DNA of 64,000 bases from Metabacillus sediminilitoris (GTDB lineage: Bacteria; Bacillota; Bacilli; Bacillales; Bacillaceae): the NCBI RefSeq assembly GCF_009720625.1, contig NZ_CP046266.1:1373501-1437500 (forward strand), given 5' to 3'. Below the pieces are notes generated by a model, which saw only the letters and a list, made by a program, of their open reading frames with translations, was not told the DNA's origin and did no database searches. Positions 17,384 to 26,924 of the stretch are shown here, piece by piece. The first letter of the stretch is position 1. Each line of letters begins with the position of its first letter. The position numbers and the translations under genes were made by a program.

Positions 17384-19135
17384 ATGAAGAAACACCAGAT
17401 TTTATTAGAAAAAAATGTACCATGCCAATTATCAGATGGAACGATTCTGTATGCAGATATTTATCGTCCAAATGATGATCACCAGTATCCAGTATTGCTT
17501 ACACGATTACCGTATAATAAAAATCATCCATTTTATTCTCACCGCTACTTGGATACAAATCGTTTAGTTGAAAATGGATATGTCGTAATAATTCAGGATG
17601 TAAGGGGGCGTTTTGCTTCAGAGGGAGAGTTTTTCCCATTTAAATATGAAGGAAAAGATGGATATGATGCTGTGGAATGGGCTGCAAAACTGCCGTATTC
17701 TAATGGGAAAGTTGGAATGTATGGACTTTCCTATTACGGCTTTACTCAACTGCTCGCGGCAGCAGAAAATCCACCTCATTTAAAGGCAATTTTTCCAGCT
17801 CAGACATTTAATGATTTAAGAGAAGGAAGCTTTTATCAAAACGGAGCATATGGACTTGGTATGAATATAACGTGGGCTTTAGAATCTATTGCACCAGATG
17901 AGATTCAACAAAAATTTACCGATCCAGAAGTTTATCAACAGAAAATGCATCAGTTAGCAAAAATAATCGATAACATTGAAGAAGTATACCATTACTTCCC
18001 GCTAAGAGAATGGCCGGAATTAAAGGAAATTGGTGTTGCCGATTATTTTTATGAAATGATGGAGTATGGTTTGAACGATAAAATTTGGGATGACCTATCA
18101 TTAGGATTAGAAAAGCTAAAAAAGATAACCGTACCTGCTTATCATTTAGGAGGATGGTATGATAATTTGCTAGGTCCTACCATTGCAAACTATGTTCATG
18201 CAAACGAATTCGTCAATCAACCACAGAAGTTAATGATCGGGCCTTGGGCGCATGGTGATTTCAGTTCACAAATTGGGCAAAGAAAATTCGGGCAGTATGC
18301 GACACAGGAATGGATTGATGGGAAGGAAGATTTAACAAGCCTGCACCTTCGCTGGTTTGATTATTGGTTAAAAGAAAAAGAAACAAACATTATGGATGAA
18401 AAATCTGTAAAAATCTTTGTGATGGGTAAAAATACTTGGCGTGAGGAAGATACTTGGCCACTGCCGCATACTGAATATGTTCCTTACTATTTTCATAGTG
18501 ATGGTAACGCTAATACTCGATTTGGAAGCGGAAGATTGTCCATTGAAATGCCGGGAAAAGAACAAGCAGACCATTTTGTTTTTGACCCGTCAACCCCAGT
18601 ACCAAGTACAGGTGGAGGAACACTGTTTGACCAATTGAATTCAGTCGGCCCTCAGGATCAAAGAATTGTTGAAGAACGAGAAGATGTTTTAGTTTTTACC
18701 AGCGAAGTTTTAACAGAAGCAATGGAAGTGACCGGTCCAATTAAGGTTATTCTCTATGCAAAAACGGATGCGTGTTCAACTGATTTTACTGCAAAATTAG
18801 TGGATGTATATCCAGATGGGACCGCTTTTAATTTGACAGATGGGATTGTTCGTTCAACATTTCGGAGTGGGCTAAAAAAGGAAGATGAAAGTATCCAAGA
18901 TCATATCATTTCTTATGAAATTGATCTTTGGGCAACGAGCAATGTGTTCCTTCCAGGCCATCAAATAAGAGTTGAAATTTCGTCTAGTAATTTCCCTCGT
19001 TTTGATGTGAATTTTAACAATAGGACGACGATGATAGATGGTAAAAATTATATGAAGGCAAATCAAACCGTCTATCATACTATTAAAAATCCATCACATA
19101 TTTTGTTGCCAGTTATTCCAAGTAATCAAAACTAA
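17384..19135 (+). CDS. CocE/NonD-family (S15) serine hydrolase, possibly acyl-carnitine esterase
   Basis: 583-aa alpha/beta hydrolase of the X-Pro dipeptidyl-peptidase S15/CocE family. The nucleophile is Ser in GLSYYG (about residue 116), followed by a helical cap, Asp in GGWYDN and His in GPWAHGD. The C-terminal third is the galactose-binding-like jelly roll (DFTAKLVDVYPDG, RVEISSSNFPRF). No signal peptide was seen, so it is cytoplasmic. It is the last gene of the Rieske operon, before a strong terminator. A plausible task is hydrolysis of an ester or amide of the substrate, for example O-acylcarnitine to carnitine. This is inference; cocaine esterase and amino-acid ester hydrolases share the fold. 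Confidence 0.85.
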   Translation: MKKHQILLEKNVPCQLSDGTILYADIYRPNDDHQYPVLLTRLPYNKNHPFYSHRYLDTNRLVENGYVVIIQDVRGRFASEGEFFPFKYEGKDGYDAVEWAAKLPYSNGKVGMYGLSYYGFTQLLAAAENPPHLKAIFPAQTFNDLREGSFYQNGAYGLGMNITWALESIAPDEIQQKFTDPEVYQQKMHQLAKIIDNIEEVYHYFPLREWPELKEIGVADYFYEMMEYGLNDKIWDDLSLGLEKLKKITVPAYHLGGWYDNLLGPTIANYVHANEFVNQPQKLMIGPWAHGDFSSQIGQRKFGQYATQEWIDGKEDLTSLHLRWFDYWLKEKETNIMDEKSVKIFVMGKNTWREEDTWPLPHTEYVPYYFHSDGNANTRFGSGRLSIEMPGKEQADHFVFDPSTPVPSTGGGTLFDQLNSVGPQDQRIVEEREDVLVFTSEVLTEAMEVTGPIKVILYAKTDACSTDFTAKLVDVYPDGTAFNLTDGIVRSTFRSGLKKEDESIQDHIISYEIDLWATSNVFLPGHQIRVEISSSNFPRFDVNFNNRTTMIDGKNYMKANQTVYHTIKNPSHILLPVIPSNQN

Positions 19136-19140
19136 GGTTG

Positions 19141-19173
19141 AAAAAAGCTGCAATTTATTAGCAGCTTTTTTTA
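19141..19173 (+). terminator. Terminator of the Rieske operon
   Basis: AAAAAAGCTGC / GCAGCTTTTTTT stem with a 9-nt loop and a T-run, just after the CocE stop. Confidence 0.9.
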
Positions 19174-19210
19174 TTACGATACAGAAAAATATGTAAAAAC
19201 CTATTGTGTA

Positions 19211-19251
19211 AACTAATGGTATTAGTTAAAATAAAACTAACAACATTAGTT
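19211..19251. promoter_or_regulatory. Twin TetR-type operators
   Basis: AACTAATGGTATTAGTT (19211-19227) is a 17-bp palindrome with perfect 7-bp arms. AACTAACAACATTAGTT (19235-19251) is a close second copy with centres 24 bp apart. Both lie just before the first gene of an operon that encodes its own TetR protein at 20614, so autoregulation is likely. Confidence 0.7.
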
Positions 19252-19281
19252 TTTAAAATAATGATATTAGGGAGGGGAATT

Positions 19282-19848
19282 ATGTTCGCCGGACATTTCG
19301 GAGTAGCGGCCATTGTAAAAGCGAAGGCACCTGAGGTACCGCTTTGGTCACTGATTGTAAGCAGTCAGCTAATGGATCTTGTATTTTTGCCACTTTCTTT
19401 AGCAGGAGTGGAGATGATTGAACTGATAGGTGATGGGGGATACGGTGAAACGATTATCCATGCTGATTATACTCATTCCTTAATTGGAGCACTGCTTATT
19501 TCTCTCATTGCTGGACTTCTTGCAGGCTTGTTTTGGAATAGGAAAAGCGGAATTATTATTGGATCTGTTGCATTCAGCCATTGGCTGCTAGACCTAATCG
19601 TCCATCGTTCTGATATGCCGATTTTGCCGGGGAATCTTGGTGGATTTCCACTTTTGGGGCTGGGTTTATGGGCAGTTCCGACAGTGAGTATGGCGTTTGA
19701 AGGGCTGCTTATTATTGCAGGATCCCTCCTCTATTTTCGTTATGCGATAAATTCAGCGGGATCACAACGAAGGGGAATTGGTGCTTTGATGGGGAGCACC
19801 ATGATGTTGTTTCTTGTATTTTCATTGTTATCAAGTATGTTTTCTTAA
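19282..19848 (+). CDS. Membrane-bound metal-dependent hydrolase-like protein (DUF457/YdjM-like)
   Basis: 188-aa membrane protein with about five helices. It has the motif pairs HADYTHSL and FSHWLLDLIVHR, matching the conserved His/Asp residues of the YdjM/DUF457 family of predicted membrane metal-dependent hydrolases. A longer frame begins at 19204, but ATG 19282 follows GGGAGGGG and the upstream part overlaps the TetR operators, so 19282 is the start. First gene of a four-gene operon with an MBL-fold hydrolase, a TetR regulator and a YrdB-like protein. Substrate unknown. Confidence 0.75.
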   Translation: MFAGHFGVAAIVKAKAPEVPLWSLIVSSQLMDLVFLPLSLAGVEMIELIGDGGYGETIIHADYTHSLIGALLISLIAGLLAGLFWNRKSGIIIGSVAFSHWLLDLIVHRSDMPILPGNLGGFPLLGLGLWAVPTVSMAFEGLLIIAGSLLYFRYAINSAGSQRRGIGALMGSTMMLFLVFSLLSSMFS

Positions 19849-19876
19849 AACGTGAATGAATAAGGAGAAATGAAAA

Positions 19877-20596
19877 TTGAAACTTACAAAAATAGCGAAT
19901 GTTTACCAATTAACATTCTTACCTAACATCTTTCCAGTGAATTGTTATCTTGTTGAGGAAGATTCTGCACTATTATTAATTGATACAGGTCTACCGAATA
20001 GTTATAAAGGAATAATAGATGTGATTGAAAAGCTTAATAAACCACTAACAAGTATTTTGCTTACACATGCTCACGAAGACCACGTTGGTTCATTAGATAA
20101 ATTAAAGAAAAGATTTCCACATGTACCTGTTTCAATCTCTGCACGGGATAACCGGATTTTAAAAGGTGATAAGTCATTAGACAGCAATGAACCGCAAACA
20201 CCAATTAAAGGTGGAGTTCCTAAAAATCTGCTGACAAAGCGTGATCTCCTTCTTAAAGAAGGGGATAGGGTTGGATCACTGTTAGTTGTGGCGACACCTG
20301 GCCATACCCCAGGCTCTATCTCATTTTTAGATACTCGTAATCAATCACTTATTGCAGGGGATGCGATGCAGACAAGAGGAGGAATTGCGGTAAGTGGCCA
20401 AGTTCGCCCATTCTTTCCTTTTCCTGCTTTTGGTACATGGAACAAGGAACTTTCACTAGAAAGTGTGAAAAAAATCGCTGATCTAAAGCCAAGTCTTCTA
20501 GCAGTAGGACATGGAGAAATGCTTCAAACTCCAGATCCATTTATCCAAAAAGCAATCCGTCAGGCAGAAAAAAAGTTAGCATTAACAGCAAATTAA
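19877..20596 (+). CDS. MBL-fold metallo-hydrolase
   Basis: 239-aa metallo-beta-lactamase-fold hydrolase. The zinc motif THAHEDHVG (HxHxDH) is intact, with GHTPGS, AGDAMQ and GHG motifs for the remaining ligands. It starts with TTG at 19877 after AAGGAGA; the ATG at 19870 is out of frame. Second gene of the TetR operon. The family includes glyoxalase II, lactonases and thioesterases, and the substrate cannot be read from the sequence. Confidence 0.9.
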   Translation: MKLTKIANVYQLTFLPNIFPVNCYLVEEDSALLLIDTGLPNSYKGIIDVIEKLNKPLTSILLTHAHEDHVGSLDKLKKRFPHVPVSISARDNRILKGDKSLDSNEPQTPIKGGVPKNLLTKRDLLLKEGDRVGSLLVVATPGHTPGSISFLDTRNQSLIAGDAMQTRGGIAVSGQVRPFFPFPAFGTWNKELSLESVKKIADLKPSLLAVGHGEMLQTPDPFIQKAIRQAEKKLALTAN

Positions 20597-20613
20597 GAGA
20601 AAGGTAGATAAAT

Positions 20614-21192
20614 ATGTCACCAAGAAGGGGTCTTGATTTACAGACAATTTTACAAGCAGCAATTGAAATAGCCGATCAAGAAGGTGTAGAAGCCGTTACA
20701 TTAGCTACTCTAGCAAAAAAATTAACCATACGTCCACCATCTTTATACAATCATATCGACGGTATCACTGGTCTGCGAAAAAAATTAGCAGTCCATGGAT
20801 TAGAAGAAGTATATAGTAAACTTGCTCAAGCAGCTATTGGAAGGTCAAAAGATGAAGCAGTCCATGAGATGGCTGATGCATATGTGAGCTTCGCACGCAA
20901 TCATCCTGGGTTGTATGAACTAACAATCGGGATAAATGATCTTGATGATCTAGACATTCAACATGCAGGAGAGAAGATCATCGATTTAATTATTCAAGTT
21001 CTCGATGGTTATGGCTTAAAAGAAGATGAAGCTCTACATGCAGTACGCGGATTAAGAAGCATTTTACACGGATTTTCTTCTCTTGAACAAAAAGGTGGGT
21101 TTGGATTGCCTCTTGATCTCGATGTAAGCCTGCATTTATTGATTGAAAGTTTTTTAGCTGGTATTGATAAGATGAAAAAGGATCACGATTAG
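20614..21192 (+). CDS. TetR family transcriptional regulator
   Basis: 192-aa repressor. The N-terminal helix-turn-helix spans about residues 8-52 (VTLATLAKKLTIRPPSLYNHI), and the C-terminal ligand domain resembles the TetR_C/WHG group (residues ~80-185, ARNHPGLYELTIG). It lies 17 bp after the MBL gene. The two palindromes at 19211-19251 upstream of the operon are the probable operators. The inducer is unknown. Confidence 0.9.
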   Translation: MSPRRGLDLQTILQAAIEIADQEGVEAVTLATLAKKLTIRPPSLYNHIDGITGLRKKLAVHGLEEVYSKLAQAAIGRSKDEAVHEMADAYVSFARNHPGLYELTIGINDLDDLDIQHAGEKIIDLIIQVLDGYGLKEDEALHAVRGLRSILHGFSSLEQKGGFGLPLDLDVSLHLLIESFLAGIDKMKKDHD

Positions 21193-21278
21193 GCTCTAGT
21201 TATACAAAAATGCATCGTTGTCAGTGGATTCAAAAAAACGCCTAAGGAGGTCACATTTAAAAAGAAAGGGTGCGGAGA

Positions 21279-21617
21279 ATGTTCATTGTACAATCAATTA
21301 ATTTAGCTGTGCGCTTTCTATTAGAGCTCTGTGCTTTGACAGCTCTAGGCTATTGGGGATTTAAAACAGGACATGGAACATTTTTAAAAATAGGATTAGG
21401 AATAGGAACACCATTAGTTGCTGCATTTATTTGGGGAATGTTTGTTTCTCCAAAAGCAACTTACAAATTAGGTGCGCCTGTTGAACTTTTCATTGAAGTA
21501 CTTGTCTTGGGAGGAGCAGGGCTTGCTTTATATTTTTCAGGGAAAAGCTCGTTAGCTTTCACCTTTATTATTGTTGTTTTTATAAATAAAATTTTGATGG
21601 TTGTTTGGGGACAATAG
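21279..21617 (+). CDS. YrdB-like membrane protein (DUF2568)
   Basis: 112-aa protein with four hydrophobic segments. The motifs LLELCALTALGYWGF and FIWGMFVSPKA match the YrdB/DUF2568 family of small membrane proteins of unknown function. A GTG three codons upstream (21270) is possible, but the sequence from ATG 21279 fits the family N terminus and has AGAAAGG at suitable distance. Probably the last gene of the TetR operon, though 86 bp separate it from tetR and an AAGGAGG lies in the gap. Confidence 0.8.
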   Translation: MFIVQSINLAVRFLLELCALTALGYWGFKTGHGTFLKIGLGIGTPLVAAFIWGMFVSPKATYKLGAPVELFIEVLVLGGAGLALYFSGKSSLAFTFIIVVFINKILMVVWGQ

Positions 21618-21829
21618 ATCATGAAATAACTTCCAAATTTCAAGAAAACATCTATTTTGAAGGGGTTTTTTCTAAAAGAATGAGGACCTTACCTTGACAG
21701 ATTTCTAAATAGTCTGCATAATAGTAAAAAACTTGGCTTTACGTCAAATTATTATTACACCTAATTAGATTTAAGTAGATTATTATCTTAAAATATAAAA
21801 TTTATCATTTCAAGAACGTTTACGGAGGA

Positions 21830-22099
21830 CTAGTAAGCGGGACTTTTTGTAAAAGAGAGTGAAGTTTATAAGCTGAAAGACTTCATAACAATAAAGCCGC
21901 CGAACCTACCTCCCGAGTCCTATGAAAACATAGGCGTTTACCTGACGTTATCAGGATCAAGCGGGATGTGATTTGTTTCTAGCTCCAGTGCCAAAGCACA
22001 GGCATGCATGTGAAGTATGATAAACATCCAATCAAGGTGGTACCACGGAAGCAAAGCTCTTTTCGTCCTTATTTAGTAGGGATGAATTGAGCTTTTTTA
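21830..22099 (+). promoter_or_regulatory. T-box riboswitch of proBA (predicted proline specifier)
   Basis: The T-box consensus AAGGTGGTACCACGG is at 22034-22048, followed by the terminator stem GCTCTTTTCGTCCT / AGGGATGAATTGAGC with TTTTTT (22056-22099). The AGAGAGTGAAG box of stem I lies near 21853. A CCT triplet in the context GAACCTACC near 21905 is the candidate specifier, which would be read by tRNA-Pro and fits proBA. Proline T-boxes on proBA are known in Bacillus. The specifier call is inference from sequence context. Confidence 0.9.
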
Positions 22100-22128
22100 T
22101 TTAGAAGCTAAGATTTATTACCGTTATT

Positions 22129-22254
22129 TATGAGTTGCAAAAATAACTTGTAAAGTTGCAAGATTATTTGCCAAAGTTACAAGAATATCACGTAAAGTTG
22201 CAAGATTGTCATCCAAAGTTGCAAGATTGCGAGCAAAACTCGCAAGAACATCAC
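22129..22254. repeat. Array of six repeats at exact 21-bp period (core AGTTGCAAGA)
   Basis: Units begin at 22129, 22150, 22171, 22192, 22213 and 22234, each 21 bp. The core is A(A)AGTTGCAAGA with an unconserved spacer; the outer units are degenerate. It lies between the T-box terminator and the proB ribosome binding site. A reading frame through it (22156-22362) merely reflects the 7-codon periodicity. Confidence 0.85.
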
Positions 22255-22316
22255 TCACAGTTCTTGTTTTTTAGCAGCAAAAGTGCTGCCGCATTTCTAG
22301 TAGGAGGAAAGAAAGT

Positions 22317-23417
22317 ATGGAGAAGAAGAGGATTGTTGTTAAGATTGGCAGTAGTTCATTAACTGATGCGAAAGGACAAATTGATCAAGAAAAATTACTT
22401 GATCACGTACATGCGCTAGCTGCATTGCGTGAGGCAGGGCATGAAGTCCTGCTTGTGTCGTCTGGAGCAGTTGCAGCAGGGTTTTCACGGTTAGGATATC
22501 CGACTCGCCCCATTACGTTAAAGGGGAAGCAAGCAGCTGCAGCAGTAGGACAAAGTCTATTGGTCCAATCATATATTGAACAATTTAGTCAATTTCATAT
22601 TATACCTGCTCAAATCCTTCTTACGCGAAATGATTTTTCGAAACAAGACCGTTATAAAAATGCGTATGCAACGATTACGGAGTTGCTAGAGCGGGGAATT
22701 TTACCAATTATTAATGAAAACGATACAGTTTCGGTTGAAGAGCTCACATTTGGTGATAATGATATGCTTTCAGCACTTGTAAGCGGGCTTGTTCATGCAG
22801 ATCAGCTCATTATTTTAACGGACATTAACGGTTTATATGATTCAAATCCTCGCACAAATCCATTAGCTCAAAAAATAGACTACCTGCCAGAGGTGACAGC
22901 TGATATGCTAACGGCAGCAGAAGGGACTGGATCAAAGGTAGGAACTGGCGGGATGAAGTCCAAATTAATGGCAGCAAAGACCGCGATTTCCTTAGGTGTA
23001 AAGGTCTTTATTGGTTTAGGTCAAGGCAATCAAAAACTACTGGACATCATTCATGGGAATGGAAACGGTACGTATATTGGTAAAGAAGGGCTTGCCTCGA
23101 TAAATAATAGCAGGCAATGGATCGCCTTTCATTCAGAAGTTACTGGAACGATTTACGTGGATCAGGGAGCTGAGGATGCCCTTTTATATAAAGGGAAAAG
23201 TCTCCTTCCAGCGGGTGTTTTTAATATTAAGGGCTCGTTTCAAAAATGCGATGTTGTTGAAGTAGTAGGCCCAAATGGTTTACTTGGCAAGGGTGAAGTT
23301 TTATTTTCATCTGAAGAAATGAAAAAAATGATGGGGAAACGAAGTGAAGAGCTAAGTAAGGATGAAGTTTTATCATCGATTGTTGTTATACATCGAAATA
23401 AGTGGGTAAAAGCTTAA
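22317..23417 (+). CDS. proB: Glutamate 5-kinase
   Basis: First enzyme of proline biosynthesis; phosphorylates glutamate with ATP. 366 aa: an amino-acid kinase domain (residues 1-~255, [41 protein letters not shown]) plus a C-terminal PUA domain (~275-360). TAGGAGGA precedes the ATG. Controlled by the T-box upstream and 13 bp before proA. Confidence 0.96.
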   Translation: MEKKRIVVKIGSSSLTDAKGQIDQEKLLDHVHALAALREAGHEVLLVSSGAVAAGFSRLGYPTRPITLKGKQAAAAVGQSLLVQSYIEQFSQFHIIPAQILLTRNDFSKQDRYKNAYATITELLERGILPIINENDTVSVEELTFGDNDMLSALVSGLVHADQLIILTDINGLYDSNPRTNPLAQKIDYLPEVTADMLTAAEGTGSKVGTGGMKSKLMAAKTAISLGVKVFIGLGQGNQKLLDIIHGNGNGTYIGKEGLASINNSRQWIAFHSEVTGTIYVDQGAEDALLYKGKSLLPAGVFNIKGSFQKCDVVEVVGPNGLLGKGEVLFSSEEMKKMMGKRSEELSKDEVLSSIVVIHRNKWVKA

Positions 23418-23430
23418 GGAGGTAACAAAA

Positions 23431-24678
23431 TTGACTGAGATTTTACAAAAAGGAAAAGCAGCAAAAGAAGCAAGTTTTGTGATGGTGGATATTTCGACTA
23501 AGGAGAAGGATGAAGCATTAGCGAAAATTGTTGATCAGCTCCTTGTTGATCAAGAGTATATATTAGAAGAAAATCAAAAGGATCTTTCAGCAGGAAAAGA
23601 AAAGGGATTGCCAGATGGTGTATTAGACAGGATCATGTTAAATGAAAAACGAATACATGATATGGCAGAAGCCATTCGGTTATTAATAGATTTAAAAGAT
23701 CCGATTGGTGAAACATTGGAAACAATTAAGAAGAAAAATGGTTTGCACATTAAAAAGAATCGTGTTCCACTTGGTGTTATTGGTATGATTTATGAAGCAA
23801 GACCTAATGTGACGATTGACGCAGCAACATTGACCTTAAAAACAGGAAATGCCGTTATTTTAAGAGGAAGTTCATCTGCTCGTCATTCTAATTTAGCTCT
23901 TGTTGAAACGATTCATAAAGCATTAGAAAAAAGTACTGTTCCAGTTGATGCCGTACAATTAATCGAGGATACAAGCCGTGAAACGGCAAAAGAGCTTTTT
24001 CATTTAAAAGAATATTTAGATGTGTTAATACCTCGAGGCGGAAAGAATTTAATTGATACAGTTGTTAATGAGGCAACAGTACCTGTTCTTGAAACAGGTG
24101 CAGGCAATTGCCATGTTTTTATCGATGAATCAGCAGACTATAAAATGGCTGAAAGCATTGTGATAAATGGTAAAACTCAACGTCCATCTGTTTGTAATGC
24201 GGTTGAAACAGTATTAATAGAAGAAAAATGGTTTGCAAAGCACGGAAAAGAATTACTGAATTCATTGCATAATCATGGCGTTGAGATTTTTGGTGATGAT
24301 GCTGTAACAAATAGTTTCAGTGCAGCGAAGAGAGCGACTGAAGAAGACTGGTATGCAGAATATTTAGCTCTATCAATTAGTGTAAAGATCATAAATGGCG
24401 TAGATGAAGCAATTCATCATATTAATAAATATGGTACAAATCACTCTGAAGCGATTATTACGGAAAATAAAGATCATGCGAACAAATTTCTGAATAAGGT
24501 TGATGCTGCAGCTGTTTATCATAACGCATCTACACGTTTTACAGATGGATCTGAATTCGGATATGGAGCTGAGATAGGCATAAGTACGCAAAAGCTGCAC
24601 GCAAGAGGGCCAATGGGCCTTAATGCGTTAACATCGAGTAAGTTTTTAGTTTATGGTACTGGGCAGATTCGTCAATAA
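23431..24678 (+). CDS. proA: Gamma-glutamyl phosphate reductase
   Basis: Second enzyme of proline biosynthesis; reduces gamma-glutamyl phosphate to glutamate 5-semialdehyde with NADPH. 415 aa with the family motifs [46 protein letters not shown] and the catalytic Cys in [14 protein letters not shown] start at 23431 after AAGGAGG. It forms an operon with proB and ends at the terminator 24699-24739. Confidence 0.96.
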   Translation: MTEILQKGKAAKEASFVMVDISTKEKDEALAKIVDQLLVDQEYILEENQKDLSAGKEKGLPDGVLDRIMLNEKRIHDMAEAIRLLIDLKDPIGETLETIKKKNGLHIKKNRVPLGVIGMIYEARPNVTIDAATLTLKTGNAVILRGSSSARHSNLALVETIHKALEKSTVPVDAVQLIEDTSRETAKELFHLKEYLDVLIPRGGKNLIDTVVNEATVPVLETGAGNCHVFIDESADYKMAESIVINGKTQRPSVCNAVETVLIEEKWFAKHGKELLNSLHNHGVEIFGDDAVTNSFSAAKRATEEDWYAEYLALSISVKIINGVDEAIHHINKYGTNHSEAIITENKDHANKFLNKVDAAAVYHNASTRFTDGSEFGYGAEIGISTQKLHARGPMGLNALTSSKFLVYGTGQIRQ

Positions 24679-24698
24679 TGGACCTAGATCAATTGCTT

Positions 24699-24739
24699 GG
24701 AGCTAAGCCTATAAAAAGTGTAGGTTAGCTCCTTTTTTT
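24699..24739 (+). terminator. Terminator of proBA
   Basis: GGAGCTAAGCCTA / TAGGTTAGCTCC stem with one mismatch, followed by TTTTTTT. Confidence 0.88.
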
Positions 24740-24746
24740 AACGTAT

Positions 24747-25174
24747 ACCAAAGGAAATTGCCATTCCTCGGAAGGAGAGACCACGATTAAAGATTCCAGC
24801 TGGCAGTGTCGAAATTGTTAAAGAAACAACACTTTGATTCCAGAACTTATTTTATATGGATTATCTGAAAGTGAAATAGTAATTACTGAAAAAAAGGTTG
24901 ACTTAAAAACAGCAAATGAAGTATTTGCTGATCAAACCTATCATGAAGATGGTTCCTTAACTCCGTGTATTAGAAAGGATGCGCTTGTTTCCAATGAACA
25001 AACAGCCATTATGCAAGTAATCGAAATCGTGAAAGAACAGAAGGTTGTAACAACGTCTGGAATTGAAATTCCAATCAAAGCTGATCAATGGAGATGGTGA
25101 GCCATTCCGTTGAATACGCAAATTATATAGCCAAAGTACTTCATGAGCATGTTGTTAAGATTAAAGCCTACTAA
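24747..25174 (+). pseudogene. Decayed 5-oxoprolinase locus: pxpB fragment joined to pxpA C-terminal fragment
   Basis: Around 24755-24825 one frame reads AIPRKERPRLKIPAGSVEIV, matching the PxpB/KipI stretch ending in PRLKIPAGSVGIA. A stop follows. From 24834 another frame reads LILYGLSESE...TANEVFADQTYHEDGSLTP and runs to KADQWRW at 25100. This matches the C-terminal third of PxpA (LamB/YcsF family, EVFADRTY.DG.L.PR). After a frameshift, a third frame gives SHSVEYANYIAKVLHEH and ends at 25174, the usual PxpA C terminus. No functional gene can be encoded. The two fragments come from the ATP-dependent 5-oxoprolinase complex, most of which has been deleted. Confidence 0.75.
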
Positions 25175-25184
25175 AGTTGTGGCA

Positions 25185-25970
25185 TTAGACATTAAACCCG
25201 CTAAACACCATGCCAAAGTTCAAGAGAATATGCCAAATAATCGAGGGGAAAATGCTTTTTGAGCGCATGACAATCCCAGCGAAAAAAATGCCTCCAAAGG
25301 AAAATAAAATCGAAGGCACAAGCGGAATCCCAAGCGAAATATGCTGTAAGCCAAAACCTATACTCGAAAAGAGCAAGGCATAATAATCATTCACACTTTC
25401 TTGTAAATGGGATAGCAAATAGCCTCTCCACAATATTTCTTCTAAAATCGCATTAATGACTGAAAACAAAATAGCTAACATAACGACTTTTTGTAGAAAG
25501 GTACCATCCTGTTTCAGAATAAATGGCAGAAATACAAGTGAATTGAGAGAAATGGCGACAATGAGAAAAGTAGATATTTTTACACTGTGAAACCCACTCC
25601 ATATAAAAGGAAATGAAATCGTATTGTTCCATACTGGTTTATGATTGTATCGAAATGGCTGTTTGTAAACTCGTGAAACAACAACTAAACTTCCGATGAC
25701 AAAAAGCAGTGAAAATCTATTTAAACTGATTCTAAGTTCACTATTTTCAATATGCATGATCATGAGTGCGAAATATTTGTGAAGGAAAAACCCAATTAAG
25801 AAAGCCGCAATTGTAATGATTAACTGTTTATTTAGATTTGTGAAATAGAGAATGATAAGTATGGCAAATATAATCGGTACCACAGAAAATAGAGAATAAG
25901 CGATGAATAAAATACCAGCTAAAAATAGGGTTCCAATTAGCAAGTTTGTTACGTTGTCATTTCGTGACAT
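25185..25970 (-). CDS. CPBP family intramembrane glutamic protease
   Basis: 261-aa protein with about eight transmembrane segments. The C-terminal half is the CPBP/Abi (CAAX protease-like) domain with EEILWRGYL (EExxxR), FGLQHISLG and HILLNFG motifs that supply the catalytic Glu and His residues. TGGAGGA precedes the ATG. Such proteins are linked to prenyl-protein processing in eukaryotes and to bacteriocin immunity in some bacteria. There is no bacteriocin gene here, so the role is open. It is convergent with the pxp remnant. Confidence 0.85.
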   Translation of the reverse strand: MSRNDNVTNLLIGTLFLAGILFIAYSLFSVVPIIFAILIILYFTNLNKQLIITIAAFLIGFFLHKYFALMIMHIENSELRISLNRFSLLFVIGSLVVVSRVYKQPFRYNHKPVWNNTISFPFIWSGFHSVKISTFLIVAISLNSLVFLPFILKQDGTFLQKVVMLAILFSVINAILEEILWRGYLLSHLQESVNDYYALLFSSIGFGLQHISLGIPLVPSILFSFGGIFFAGIVMRSKSIFPSIIWHILLNFGMVFSGFNV

Positions 25971-26000
25971 GTGAAAAATCCTCCAGTAGTATCAAGTCAA

Positions 26001-26441
26001 TTACGACTCACTTATATACAAAACATATGTTGAGCGGTCCTCATCAATTTCTGCAGAGATTTTTTTATATTCTTCATTATTAATCCATAGATAATCATTA
26101 CCGAGAAGTGATAATGCTTCCTCATGCGAATATAAATCATATGTAAAGAGTAATGGTGAACTACTGTACTCTTTATAGTCGCGTACCTCAAGTGTTACAT
26201 GTTTATACATTTTCGCATCCTCAAAGATATACTCTTCCGTATCCTTTTCAACATAAATAACATAGTACTCATCTTCTAGACTTGTTGACGTTTTATGATA
26301 TACCTTTTTGTCCTTAATAAAATAATCACAAAGTCTTCGACAGAAAATTTCAGATGGTTCTGAAAATTCGTAGTGAAACAATGCATGGTAGTTCAAATGT
26401 TCATCATTTAAACGATATTCTAATTTATACTTTTTTTTCAT
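26001..26441 (-). CDS. Hypothetical protein, 146 aa
   Basis: Soluble, charged protein with many Tyr and acidic residues (DEHLNYHALFHYEFSEPSE near the N terminus, YVIYVEKDTEEYIFE centrally). I do not recognise a domain. The frame extends to 26465, but ATG 26441 follows GGAGGT and is the better start. It is 30 bp upstream of the CPBP protease gene on the same strand and may be co-transcribed with it. Confidence 0.65.
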   Translation of the reverse strand: MKKKYKLEYRLNDEHLNYHALFHYEFSEPSEIFCRRLCDYFIKDKKVYHKTSTSLEDEYYVIYVEKDTEEYIFEDAKMYKHVTLEVRDYKEYSSSPLLFTYDLYSHEEALSLLGNDYLWINNEEYKKISAEIDEDRSTYVLYISES

Positions 26442-26603
26442 CTTTACCTCCAAATATGTGATCATTTTTACTATACTATATTAAAATGAATTTTAATGGA
26501 AAATTTTTCATTTATAGTAAGAACCATTAGTTAAATCTTATGTAGCTTACTCTATTGGGATGCACAAATCGCTTTCGTTTTTTAGATAAGGGGGGACTAT
26601 TGT

Positions 26604-26924
26604 TTGAGTAAGACAACAACATTAATTACTGGGATTCTTTCAGCATCAATGATAACAGCGGCAGGATGTAATAATGAATCATTACCACCCGTTCCTGAGG
26701 GGACAGATTGTAATGATTGGGAATGGGAAGATGATGAAGGTGTTTGGGAATGTGATGATTACGATTCGTCACACTATGGGTATTTTTTTTACGGAGGAAA
26801 ATCGTATTCATCTAAGAGCAGTTTAAAATCAAGCTCTGCTTATCAAAGCTATAAATCAAGCAGCTCATTTAAAGGAGGCAGCTCTGGCTTTGGAAAGGGA
26901 TCAAGCGGAGGGTTTGGCGGATAA
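26604..26924 (+). CDS. Small lipoprotein with Ser/Gly-rich tail (DUF1190/YgiB-like)
   Basis: 106-aa protein with TTG start after AGGGGGG. It has a signal sequence with lipobox ITAAGC (lipidated Cys about residue 22), an acidic Trp/Asp-rich middle with Cys residues (CNDWEWEDD, WECDD), then a low-complexity Ser/Lys/Tyr/Gly tail ending GSSGGFGG. E. coli YgiB, encoded beside an ATP-grasp of the same family, also has a Ser/Gly-rich tail ending in Gly-Gly (from memory). Its stop codon overlaps the start of the next gene. It may be the substrate of the neighbouring ATP-grasp ligase; this is inference. Confidence 0.75.
   Translation: MSKTTTLITGILSASMITAAGCNNESLPPVPEGTDCNDWEWEDDEGVWECDDYDSSHYGYFFYGGKSYSSKSSLKSSSAYQSYKSSSSFKGGSSGFGKGSSGGFGG

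Noticed and set aside
22156..22362. 68-aa gene with repeated KLQD motif upstream of proB
   Set aside because: The peptide repeat is a by-product of the 21-bp DNA repeat; the frame overlaps the proB start and has no ribosome binding site.
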